Positions 1 through 5,665 are shown, numbered from the stretch's first letter. The stretch is DNA of 5,665 nucleotides from Myxococcales bacterium (GCA_007120615.1 SKNI01000064.1:1-5665), one strand, 5' to 3'. The notes: a model not told the origin generated them from the letters alone. Numbers and translations are program-made.

Positions 1-2359
1 CTTCGGGACTTCCCTCAGGATCGAGAAAGACAGTGTCTGCTGCCAGAAATGGCGAGAAAACTGTCCGCTCTCGATCATGTGATAAGACATGCATGGCGCC
101 CACCGTCTTTCCGTGAAAGCCAGACTTCAACGCCACGATGACCGGTCTACGGGACTCCAGAATCCGGGTATTTTCGGCGATGATCTTCTCGACTTTTCCC
201 GGCTGGGACGCCCCGAATTGTCGACGAAGCCGACGATGCAACTCTTCGATAGAGCGAGTGCGCACGGCAGCGGCGTGCTTGAGCGACAAATCGACGGCCT
301 CCGCTCCGGTGGAAGCCAAGACCACGATCCAGCGGCGACCAGTCTCTTTTCCCACCCGGAGCGCCAACTTTGCGGCGAACTCGTCGGTCTTTCGGCGACC
401 GGAGACCTGGTCGAGCATCGGTACTTTGCCCAACGCTTTTGTGGCTGCAGTGAGTAACTCATGACGACCGTGGCCCAGAAGATTTGCGCCGTAGCCCCCG
501 GTCATATCGAGGACTTCTCGTGGTCCCTTCGGCGTAGACCGCATCAAGATATTGCCCGAGCCGCTCTCGTAGTCGACGTCCAGGCGCAGAGCTTCGATGA
601 GGCGCCCAAGTCGAGGATAGGAAAATCGCTGCTTCAAGCTCTCCGGGTCTTCGGGCACCTCGACGACGTGAGGGTGAATAACATCGGGGGCAGATAAGGC
701 CTGCAGCAACTGCCAGTTCGCGGCGCGGGCCGCCTGGCGGTCGAGCTTACCGGGTCCCCGAAGCGGGGGTCTTCCGGAGACGACTCCGATGGCCTCCACC
801 GGCACCTTTCCGAAGTCCAGATCGTGGCCGTCGGCAGCCAGTTGCTGACGCCTCGCTGCTGCCGACTCCACAAGTCGCTCTTGGAGTTTCGGACAGTCCG
901 CATCGCCGTCGACAAAGGCCAGAGCCACCAGTCCCGTTCGGCCGGTGGGCGCCTCAATGAGCAACGCCTGGACTTCGGGCAAGAGATTCTCATAGGCCAT
1001 CTCCAGCGGCCTACGGGCCACTTTGACTCCCACGCCGGTATTCAGAAAATCCGGCAGTGCCCGGCGCGAATAATGAAGGGACGCACCGTCGACGGTGACC
1101 AGGTCTCCCGTATCGTGCCAGTCCTCAAAGGGCTGGGTCACACCATTTTCGTCGATATAGCCCACTCCGCCGAAGGGCGATGACACGAAGAGCTTTCCTT
1201 CTTCATCGACGCCGATGCGAACTCCCGGAAGAGGAAGACCCAGATCTCCTACGCCCTGCCCTGCTTCCCGAACGGTAACGTCGCGAAGCAAGGTGTTGAG
1301 CACCTGCTGGGTCTCGGTAGTGCCGTAGGCATTGGCGAAGAGACTTTCTGCAAAGAGCTCGTCGGTCCCCGCGGAGTACGCCGTGCCGCTGGAGACGATG
1401 CAGCGAAGCTTTGGCTCGAGCTTCTCACGGAGCACCGGGAAGTGGCGCATATACTCAAAATAAGCGCCCAGAAGTGCCGGCCCGCAGGTGACGTGATTGG
1501 GTAGATTCTTCAGTAGAAGTGAGACCACTCGATACGGACGAGTCTCCAGCCACTCGGGGCGGATAAAGAGCGCCGGCTGTCGCTTCCACAACGCGTGGAG
1601 GACGTGGCGAAACCCCATGGTATGCGACAAGAGCGGAACCAGCGTCGGCCCCCCGAGGCGTTCTTCATCGAGAAGCCCCGCGTTTTCCCAGGCCTGTGCT
1701 CCGGTCAAGAGCGCTCGCTCCGTAAAGGCCACCAGCTTCGGCGCGCCCGTCGTTCCCGACGTCGAAAAGACGACTACTTCTCTGTCGATAGCGAGCGCCG
1801 GCGCCTCACTATCTCGGTCGTCGGCGCCGAAGATATCCACGTCTCGTCGAAGGCAATAGCCGGGAATCTGGAGCGTGTCGCAGATCTCGTCGAGTGCGGA
1901 CTGCGACTGCCGCTGTAGGTCATCGGGACGCTCGTCGGTGCAGGTACAGAGAGCCGTCGCCCCGACTCGCTTGAGCATCTCGGGAAGATAAGCGGCGTCA
2001 AAGCCCATGGGCAAGAATACCCGGTAGCCTGCGGCCATCATGGCAAGGGCGGCGGCGGCCAGCGGCAACTCCGAGGCCCCTTCCAGACGAATCAGGGCGA
2101 TGGTTTCGCCGGGCTCAATGCCCTGACCATCGGCCCAGTCACAGATCTGCTTATAACTTCGCCGCAGCTCCTCAACCCCGAGGCTCAACTCCGTCCCATC
2201 CAACTCGCCGACGAGAATATCTCCCGGTGATTCCCCTCCGAAGAGAAGCTCATAAAAACTACTCCACCGAAGACCTTCGAGAGTGGGAGCGGGTTGTTTC
2301 GACTCGATAACTCGTGCAAACCGTCCGGCGGTACCAGATGGGCTTTCTACGTCTTGCAT
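1..2359 (-). CDS. Adenylating enzyme (ANL superfamily) fused to class III PLP-dependent aminotransferase, 3' end outside window
   Basis: An open frame of 786 codons runs from ATG at 2359 to the left edge with no stop. The N-terminal part is an AMP-forming adenylation domain that would activate a carboxylate as acyl-AMP. Visible core motifs are the phosphate loop STSGTTGAPK (residues 199-208), LLSHTMG with H246, YGTTE (345-349), DTGDL (416-420) and GPGKLDR, with the likely catalytic lysine K538. The C-terminal part is the start of a class III aminotransferase: DMTGGYGANLLGHG (618-631), STGAEAVD (683-690) and GFHGKT (747-752). The PLP-binding lysine should lie beyond the window. About 35-40 residues link the domains and show no carrier-protein serine motif. 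The start is set by GGAG five bases upstream and by the adjoining desaturase stop (TGAATG). I infer activation plus amination of an acyl substrate, possibly lipid. The domain calls are firm; substrate and product are unknown. More domains could follow. Confidence 0.9.
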   Translation of the reverse strand, partial: MQDVESPSGTAGRFARVIESKQPAPTLEGLRWSSFYELLFGGESPGDILVGELDGTELSLGVEELRRSYKQICDWADGQGIEPGETIALIRLEGASELPLAAAALAMMAAGYRVFLPMGFDAAYLPEMLKRVGATALCTCTDERPDDLQRQSQSALDEICDTLQIPGYCLRRDVDIFGADDRDSEAPALAIDREVVVFSTSGTTGAPKLVAFTERALLTGAQAWENAGLLDEERLGGPTLVPLLSHTMGFRHVLHALWKRQPALFIRPEWLETRPYRVVSLLLKNLPNHVTCGPALLGAYFEYMRHFPVLREKLEPKLRCIVSSGTAYSAGTDELFAESLFANAYGTTETQQVLNTLLRDVTVREAGQGVGDLGLPLPGVRIGVDEEGKLFVSSPFGGVGYIDENGVTQPFEDWHDTGDLVTVDGASLHYSRRALPDFLNTGVGVKVARRPLEMAYENLLPEVQALLIEAPTGRTGLVALAFVDGDADCPKLQERLVESAAARRQQLAADGHDLDFGKVPVEAIGVVSGRPPLRGPGKLDRQAARAANWQLLQALSAPDVIHPHVVEVPEDPESLKQRFSYPRLGRLIEALRLDVDYESGSGNILMRSTPKGPREVLDMTGGYGANLLGHGRHELLTAATKALGKVPMLDQVSGRRKTDEFAAKLALRVGKETGRRWIVVLASTGAEAVDLSLKHAAAVRTRSIEELHRRLRRQFGASQPGKVEKIIAENTRILESRRPVIVALKSGFHGKTVGAMHVLSHDRERTVFSPFLAADTVFLDPEGSPE

Positions 2360-2368
2360 TCAATCTCC
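2360..2368 (-). promoter_or_regulatory. Ribosome binding site and stop-start junction for the fusion gene
   Basis: Read on the minus strand, GGAG (2368-2365) is followed by ATTGA and then the ATG at 2359. The desaturase TGA (2362-2360) lies inside this spacer and touches the start codon. A ribosome ending the desaturase would be positioned to restart at once, which supports translational coupling and confirms the chosen start for the adenylation-aminotransferase protein. Confidence 0.8.
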
Positions 2369-3355
2369 AACTTTTGGCGTCAATAATTCATGGGCCCGCA
2401 TTCGTCGTCTTCTGGCGATGGCCAGATCTTCGTCGGTAAACTCGTAGATTTCGGGGTGACGCTTTCGAAGCAGACGATGAAGAACGGGTAAATATCGCCA
2501 GTTCAGCCCTGGCATAAGGTGATGTTCTTTGTGCAGGTTGAAATAAAAAATTAGCGCCGCCATCGGCACCTGCACGGTGCGTGTGAAGTTCAGTTGCTCC
2601 CGGTAGCTATATTTCGGCTTCTCCTCGGGGACGGCCAGAAGGCCGATATGTTGGTTGAGGGTAAATAGATTTTCATAGAGCACTCCCGAGCCCACAAAAC
2701 CGATCACGAATGCCACCCGATATACGGGCCCTAAAAGCCAGAAAAGAGCTGCGTGAACGAGCCCGGCCAGCACCATATTGGCGGCCCATTGAACCAGATG
2801 AGCTGGCCGGCGCGTCTGCGCGGTGGGGAAGAGGTCGTACATTAGATAGGGCCCGTAGACGCCTCCCCAGTAGAACACGGGAAGAAGACCGGTGCGCAAC
2901 AGCAAATCCAGGAGTCGATTCGCTCGAAACTCCTTCTGGGGAGATGCCGTCGGGTCTTTTCCCTCATTGGAGCCCAGAAATCGATGGTGGGCGATATGTC
3001 CGCGACGATAGCTCAGAAAAGGAGCCACCGTGAGAAGACCGGCGAAAAAACCGGTCAGGTCATTGAGCCAACGAGCTCCAAAGAGGGTTCGGTGGGCGCA
3101 TTCATGAACGATCAGCGACAGAAGCAACATGGCAATCGCCAGAACGACGCCGGCCGTCGCCGTCATCAGCCAGGACGACAAGGTCGATCCAGGCACGGCT
3201 ACCAACGCCGCTCCGACCCCAAAAAGCAAAAAAGCCGTCGACACCAGGACGATGGACACCCAGCCTGCAACTTCCGGTTCCTCACCGGCATGCTCCAGAA
3301 GTTCAGCGTACTCGGCGCTCAACAATTCGGGGATTTTTTTGCCTGGGCGATTCAT
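2360..3355 (-). CDS. Membrane fatty acid desaturase
   Basis: This 331-residue protein belongs to the membrane-bound, di-iron fatty acid desaturase/hydroxylase family, which inserts double bonds (or hydroxyls) into acyl chains using O2 and an electron donor. All three histidine boxes are present: HECAH (84-88), HIAHH (120-124) and HKEHH (275-279). An additional NQH (234-236) may supply a further metal ligand. Hydrophobic segments lie at about 33-54, 62-83, 100-115, 190-208 and 213-230, the usual pattern with histidine clusters on the cytoplasmic face. The tail (about 293-322) is basic. An in-frame TGA seven codons before the ATG fixes the start, although the ribosome site is weak (GAG only). 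The upstream membrane-protein gene is 33 bp away, and the stop abuts the ATG of the adenylation-aminotransferase gene, so it probably supplies or modifies that enzyme's acyl substrate. Regiospecificity, and a hydroxylase or acetylenase alternative, cannot be judged from sequence. Confidence 0.93.
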   Translation of the reverse strand: MNRPGKKIPELLSAEYAELLEHAGEEPEVAGWVSIVLVSTAFLLFGVGAALVAVPGSTLSSWLMTATAGVVLAIAMLLLSLIVHECAHRTLFGARWLNDLTGFFAGLLTVAPFLSYRRGHIAHHRFLGSNEGKDPTASPQKEFRANRLLDLLLRTGLLPVFYWGGVYGPYLMYDLFPTAQTRRPAHLVQWAANMVLAGLVHAALFWLLGPVYRVAFVIGFVGSGVLYENLFTLNQHIGLLAVPEEKPKYSYREQLNFTRTVQVPMAALIFYFNLHKEHHLMPGLNWRYLPVLHRLLRKRHPEIYEFTDEDLAIARRRRMRAHELLTPKVGD

Positions 3356-3375
3356 AGCGACTCGGTCGACTTCTC

Positions 3376-3390
3376 AGATAGCTGCTATCT
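3376..3390. repeat. Perfect 15-bp palindrome at the membrane-protein/desaturase gene junction
   Basis: AGATAGCTGCTATCT has 7-bp arms with a single central base. It overlaps the TAG stop of the upstream gene (3391-3389) and begins 20 bp before the desaturase ATG. In RNA it could form only a 6-bp, three-base-loop hairpin with no U-run, so a protein-binding site or a weak mRNA-processing hairpin is likelier than termination. Confidence 0.4.
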
Positions 3391-3856
3391 ACATAGCATG
3401 GACAACAATCCCGAGGATAAAGCTCAGAGACACGAAGGTGAACATCGTAGCTCGAAGAATGGTCCCTCTTCTCTGAAGTGCGGGGATCTCGTCTCCCACA
3501 GCAAAAACCCGCTCCGGCCACAACCGCCAGGAAACGTAGCAGAAGACCCCGAAGGTAGCCAAAAGGGCTGCAATTTTAGCGCCCATCATGGCTAACCACA
3601 CCGGATCCCCGAGATTTTCAGTGGAGAGTGCCATCAAAATCAGCCCCGTAACTCCCGTAGTCCCCACCGCCGACATCACTCGCCAGCGATTGCCGTCACT
3701 TAAGCCCGTGACGTACTCCTCAAACTCCTGCAGAGTATCAAAGAGCTCCGGAGACTGCCGATGCAAGACCATCAGACTAAAGTAGATCGAGCCCAGCCAA
3801 ACCGCTCCCACCACCGCGTGAACCGCGCGCATTATTAATTCGATCCACTCCATCAT
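3389..3856 (-). CDS. Four-helix integral membrane protein, CopD/HemJ-like
   Basis: This 155-residue, strongly hydrophobic protein has four predicted membrane helices at about 5-31, 61-77, 86-110 and 132-153. The first carries a histidine followed by W-L-G (H13, W20-G22), and the second is preceded by RWRVMSAVG with a TG pair (residues 57-71). This layout recalls the CopD copper-resistance/export family and the HemJ-like family, which also place His and Trp-x-Gly in helix 1. The last helix ends in H153, which could be a second metal or heme ligand. Family assignment is by pattern only, and copper transport is not established. It is the first gene of the leftward set, 33 bp ahead of the desaturase. 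A heme- or metal-linked role supporting the desaturase is possible but unproven. Two consecutive ATG codons (3856 and 3853) are equally possible starts; neither has a strong Shine-Dalgarno. Confidence 0.8.
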   Translation of the reverse strand: MMEWIELIMRAVHAVVGAVWLGSIYFSLMVLHRQSPELFDTLQEFEEYVTGLSDGNRWRVMSAVGTTGVTGLILMALSTENLGDPVWLAMMGAKIAALLATFGVFCYVSWRLWPERVFAVGDEIPALQRRGTILRATMFTFVSLSFILGIVVHAM

Positions 3857-3895
3857 AGCTCATTTGGCATGGGGAAAACTGCGACGACCTGTGCC

Positions 3896-3908
3896 GTGGT
3901 TATACCAC
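3896..3908. repeat. Perfect 13-bp palindrome, possible operator
   Basis: GTGGTTATACCAC has two 5-bp arms (GTGGT/ACCAC) around TAT. It covers the candidate -10 of the leftward operon, where a bound regulator would block RNA polymerase. On the minus strand a T-run precedes it rather than follows it, so it is not an intrinsic terminator for that direction. Confidence 0.4.
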
Positions 3909-3925
3909 AAAAAAAGGCGAAGCAA
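3899..3925 (-). promoter_or_regulatory. Candidate promoter of the leftward operon
   Basis: On the minus strand TTGCTT (3925-3920) and TATAAC (3904-3899) are separated by 15 bp. The -10 is close to the sigma-70 consensus. The -35 is poor and the spacer short, with a run of seven Ts inside it. Transcription would begin near 3892, leaving a leader of about 35 bases before the first ATG at 3856. The -10 lies within the 3896-3908 palindrome. Confidence 0.4.
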
Positions 3926-3944
3926 CTACGAGGTTCGAGCGCCG

Positions 3945-3964
3945 ACGGGGACGTACGGGGACGT
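3945..3964 (+). repeat. 10-bp tandem duplication
   Basis: The unit ACGGGGACGT occurs twice in direct succession (3945-3954 and 3955-3964) in the middle of the divergent intergenic region, upstream of both candidate promoters. It may be a pair of binding half-sites spaced one helical turn apart, or simply replication slippage. Confidence 0.6.
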
Positions 3965-3977
3965 CTGCGCTCCGCGA

Positions 3978-4006
3978 TTCACGCGCTGCACCGTAAATGC
4001 TACGCT
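3978..4006 (+). promoter_or_regulatory. Weak candidate promoter of the zinc-ribbon gene
   Basis: TTCACG (3978-3983) and TACGCT (4001-4006) stand 17 bp apart, the preferred sigma-70 spacing, about 65 bases before the ATG at 4070. Matches to consensus are only four and three of six, so this may be chance. No better pair was seen for this gene. Confidence 0.22.
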
Positions 4007-4060
4007 CGGCGTTCCCAAGCGGTACCAAAGAAGTCCGGCAGCCCGATGCCCACGTGAAGC

Positions 4061-4065
4061 GAGGA
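4061..4065 (+). promoter_or_regulatory. Ribosome binding site for the zinc-ribbon gene
   Basis: GAGGA sits four bases before the ATG at 4070. The spacing is slightly short but workable. The alternative in-frame ATG at 4097 has no purine-rich element ahead of it, so this site decides the start. Confidence 0.7.
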
Positions 4066-4069
4066 AAAG

Positions 4070-5194
4070 ATGTATAAGAGTATCGTCCTTCAATTGATGT
4101 ACGATTGTAATAGCTGTGGTTCGGGGTTCCCGGTTAACGGTCTCACCGATGGGATCGACTGCCCCCATTGCGGCCACCAATACAACCTGGACCAGGAGTT
4201 CTGGACCAGCACCTTCGACGCGAACACCATCAGGGAAGCCCTCGCAATGGAGCCGCGACACGTCTCTACAGTCACCTCCATGGGACCCTACGGGACCCTT
4301 CGCTATCATTGTGGACATGACCTGCCGAAATGCCCGGAATGTGACACCAGAAACGAGGTCGATGGGCTCACCGAGGGCGACACGGAACTTGTCTGCACAG
4401 AGTGTGAATTTCCCCTGAGTCTGCGCCCCGCCGACCACCTGGCGAGGGCGATCGCTGGCTCCGCCCGGTTCATCATTAACGAGCGTGGAGTCGGCCCGGA
4501 CGCCGTAGAGTTGGAGCGAAAAACGGAGCTCGTCTTATTCGCATGTCTTAAATGCGGCGCCGGCCTCGAGGTCGACGGGACGTCCAGAAACGTGACCTGC
4601 CAGTATTGCGACTCCTCCAATTATCTCCCCGAGGGTCTCTGGCGAGAGCTCAATCCCGTACCCACGGTCAGCTATTTCAATCTCATTTTGGAAGACGAGC
4701 AGGCCGTGGCGCGACGGCAGCTCAACACAGACTTCGGCGACGCCGCCGAACCTGCACTGCTGGATAAAGCCCGACTCATCGAACTCGCTCGCCATCCCAA
4801 CGGCCGGGTGCGAGAGAAAGTGGCCAAAAATACAGCGAATGAAACCATTCTAGATCTCCTGGCCAACGATTCCGACCCCGATGTCCTCTACGCCATACTC
4901 GATAGCACTTCAGGGACTCTAGAGGGTTCAGCACGCTACGAAAAAATCATGACCGCGCTCGCCGCCCACCGCCGGGGGGACGTGCGACTCCGAGCTGCTG
5001 CTGACTCCCATACCTCGGAAGAGGTTTTACTGACGCTGTTGGAAGACTCATCTCAAGCTGTCAGAGACCAGGCACGGTCGACACTGGGACCACGAGCCCC
5101 TCGATCATCGAATCCCTTGCTCTTTTTCTATCTATTTTTCGGCGCCATCCTCTGGGTCTTGGTCCTCGCGGTGCTGTACTTTCAGCTCCTCTGA
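4070..5194 (+). CDS. Triple zinc-ribbon, LRV/HEAT-repeat protein with C-terminal membrane anchor
   Basis: I do not recognise a named family for this 374-residue protein, but its architecture is clear. Three zinc ribbons of two CxxC knuckles each lie at C13/C16-C31/C34, C88/C91-C109/C112 and C159/C162-C177/C180. Ribbons 1 and 3 have the same 14-residue spacing and similar tails ending in a Trp (W45, W191), so they look like internal duplicates; all three share a V-[ND]-G turn. Residues about 232-340 form LRV/HEAT-like helical repeats: units starting V247-R and V305-R share VR-x(3)-A, a later [IV]-L-x2-L and D-S. A single hydrophobic helix (about 349-373) closes the protein, suggesting a tail anchor with the ribbons and repeats in the cytoplasm. 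GAGGA at 4061-4065 favours the ATG at 4070 over the in-frame ATG at 4097. Ribbons and LRV/HEAT repeats suggest protein or nucleic-acid binding; function is unknown. Confidence 0.9.
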   Translation: MYKSIVLQLMYDCNSCGSGFPVNGLTDGIDCPHCGHQYNLDQEFWTSTFDANTIREALAMEPRHVSTVTSMGPYGTLRYHCGHDLPKCPECDTRNEVDGLTEGDTELVCTECEFPLSLRPADHLARAIAGSARFIINERGVGPDAVELERKTELVLFACLKCGAGLEVDGTSRNVTCQYCDSSNYLPEGLWRELNPVPTVSYFNLILEDEQAVARRQLNTDFGDAAEPALLDKARLIELARHPNGRVREKVAKNTANETILDLLANDSDPDVLYAILDSTSGTLEGSARYEKIMTALAAHRRGDVRLRAAADSHTSEEVLLTLLEDSSQAVRDQARSTLGPRAPRSSNPLLFFYLFFGAILWVLVLAVLYFQLL

Positions 5195-5214
5195 GACACG
5201 ATCTACTAACGCCC

Positions 5215-5255
5215 GATGGAGATTTCTCGAGAACCATCATCCAGGTCCCCACTGG
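5215..5255 (+). other. Weak stem-loops after the zinc-ribbon gene
   Basis: Within the 140-bp gap, GATGG (5215-5219) can pair with CCATC (5234-5238) around the palindrome TTCTCGAGAA (5224-5233), with a bulge between. CCAG (5241-5244) can pair with CTGG (5252-5255). No run of Ts follows directly, so this is at best a poor terminator. The rest of the gap shows nothing recognisable except the lipoprotein ribosome site. Confidence 0.2.
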
Positions 5256-5323
5256 ACATTCAACCTTATTTCCCCTCATTCTAAGGCTCGCGATTCGTTC
5301 TTGACTCACCATATACTTATCTT

Positions 5324-5328
5324 GGGAG
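5324..5328 (+). promoter_or_regulatory. Ribosome binding site for the lipoprotein gene
   Basis: GGGAG lies six bases before the ATG at 5335, which is close to ideal spacing. The signal peptide begins directly at this ATG, so the two observations support the same start. Confidence 0.75.
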
Positions 5329-5334
5329 AACCCG

Positions 5335-5665
5335 ATGAAAGTTTTGACCCTGGTTATAAGCGGCTTCTACTTCGCCACATTGCTCGGATGCGCTTCGGCC
5401 ACGCCGGTGCAGCCCGAGCCTCTTCCCACCGACCAGGAGAGTCAACTCCAATGTCTGTTGCCGGGAACCTGGCATCACACCTCTTCCGGTGACGCACCTC
5501 TCATAGAGGCTGCTCAGAACGCCTATATCTTAAACGCCGACGGCACCGGTCATATCCAGCCCAACAGCGGTGGTCAGGCGATGTTCGGACTCTCCGATAG
5601 AATCGTAGACTTTGAGTGGGAACTCGACGGGCGAAACCTTCATATGCGCCGCGATGACGAGCAGA
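5335..5665 (+). CDS. Lipoprotein with possible lipocalin-like domain, 3' end outside window
   Basis: A frame of 110 complete codons starts at ATG 5335 and runs off the right edge. The N-terminus is a type II (lipoprotein) signal peptide: one basic residue (K2), a hydrophobic stretch (3-17) and the lipobox LLGC, with C19 as the expected lipidated cysteine. A proline-rich spacer follows. From about residue 41 the sequence reads LLPGTWHH, then YILNADGTG (64-72) and WELDGRNLHMRR (95-106). This order (G-T-W opening strand, N-x-DGTG turn, a later W-x-x-DG-N-L strand) resembles small lipocalin-like lipoproteins with an antiparallel beta barrel, but too little is present for a firm family call. GGGAG six bases before the ATG is a good ribosome site. 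It lies 140 bp after the zinc-ribbon gene on the same strand, so it may have its own promoter. Ligand and role are unknown. Confidence 0.85.
   Translation, partial: MKVLTLVISGFYFATLLGCASATPVQPEPLPTDQESQLQCLLPGTWHHTSSGDAPLIEAAQNAYILNADGTGHIQPNSGGQAMFGLSDRIVDFEWELDGRNLHMRRDDEQ

Noticed and set aside
89..464. Overlapping plus-strand open frames opposite the aminotransferase region
   Set aside because: They lie antisense to the long fusion frame, have no recognisable motif and low-complexity Arg/Ser-rich composition, and conflict with the clear class III aminotransferase motifs.
620..735. Hidden acyl/peptidyl carrier domain between adenylation and aminotransferase domains
   Set aside because: The linker (about residues 546-580) is too short, and no G-x-[DH]-S type phosphopantetheine motif is present.
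1774..2001. Minus-strand open frames (also 127-462, 634-993 and 1249-1458) within the fusion gene
   Set aside because: All are in one shifted frame relative to the fusion protein, are Ser/Arg-rich and carry no domain signal. They are out-of-frame shadows of a real GC-rich gene, not evidence of a frameshift.
2984..3595. 203-codon plus-strand frame opposite the desaturase and membrane-protein genes
   Set aside because: The product is Gln/Arg/Lys-rich with no motif, and it is antisense to two well-supported genes including two desaturase histidine boxes.
3896..3915. Palindrome followed by seven As as an intrinsic terminator
   Set aside because: On the plus strand the run after the stem is A rather than T. 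On the minus strand the T-run comes before the stem. Neither direction fits a Rho-independent terminator.
3864..4097. Short plus-strand frames in the divergent intergenic region
   Set aside because: Basic, Arg-rich composition, no good ribosome site, and overlap with likely promoter elements. The first runs into the zinc-ribbon gene out of frame.
3926..4438. 170-codon minus-strand frame over the intergenic region and the zinc-ribbon gene
   Set aside because: It is antisense to the first two zinc ribbons, whose cysteine pattern is unmistakable, and has no family resemblance or ribosome site.
5301..5317. TTGACT and TATACT ahead of the lipoprotein gene as a promoter
   Set aside because: Both boxes look good singly, but only five bases separate them. 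Using TATACT alone as a -10 would start transcription at the ribosome site. No valid pair could be formed.

Overview
The window is moderately GC-rich bacterial chromosome, almost fully coding. It has two divergent blocks separated by a 213-bp intergenic region (3857-4069). The last gene encodes a lipoprotein with a classical lipobox. The overall style (zinc-ribbon/repeat protein of unknown role, lipoproteins, an unusual biosynthetic fusion) would suit a Gram-negative deltaproteobacterial or myxobacterial-type genome. That placement is an impression from gene content, not a demonstrated assignment.

Minus-strand block (3856 down to 1): three genes run leftwards as a probable operon. First is a 155-residue four-helix membrane protein resembling the CopD/HemJ type (3389-3856). 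After 33 bp comes a 331-residue membrane fatty acid desaturase with all three histidine boxes (2360-3355). Its TGA stop is directly followed by the ATG of a very long open frame (2359 to the left edge) that never closes in the window. That frame encodes at least 786 residues. An acyl/aminoacyl-adenylating domain of the ANL superfamily (about residues 1-545) is fused, with no visible carrier-protein domain, to the N-terminal half of a class III PLP-dependent aminotransferase (about 580 onward). The zero-gap junction implies that the desaturase and fusion enzyme are made together. The most economical reading is a small lipid-modifying pathway: desaturation, carboxylate activation, then amine introduction, for example towards an unsaturated fatty amine or amino lipid. 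The product cannot be read from the sequence.

Plus-strand block: 4070-5194 encodes a 374-residue protein with three zinc ribbons of related layout, an LRV/HEAT-like helical repeat region and a C-terminal membrane anchor. After a 140-bp gap, a lipoprotein with a possible lipocalin-like barrel starts at 5335 and runs off the right edge.

The divergent intergenic region holds a plausible promoter for the minus operon whose -10 lies inside a 13-bp palindrome, a weaker candidate promoter for the plus gene, and a perfect 10-bp tandem duplication. No RNA genes, CRISPR arrays, insertion sequences or strong intrinsic terminators were found.
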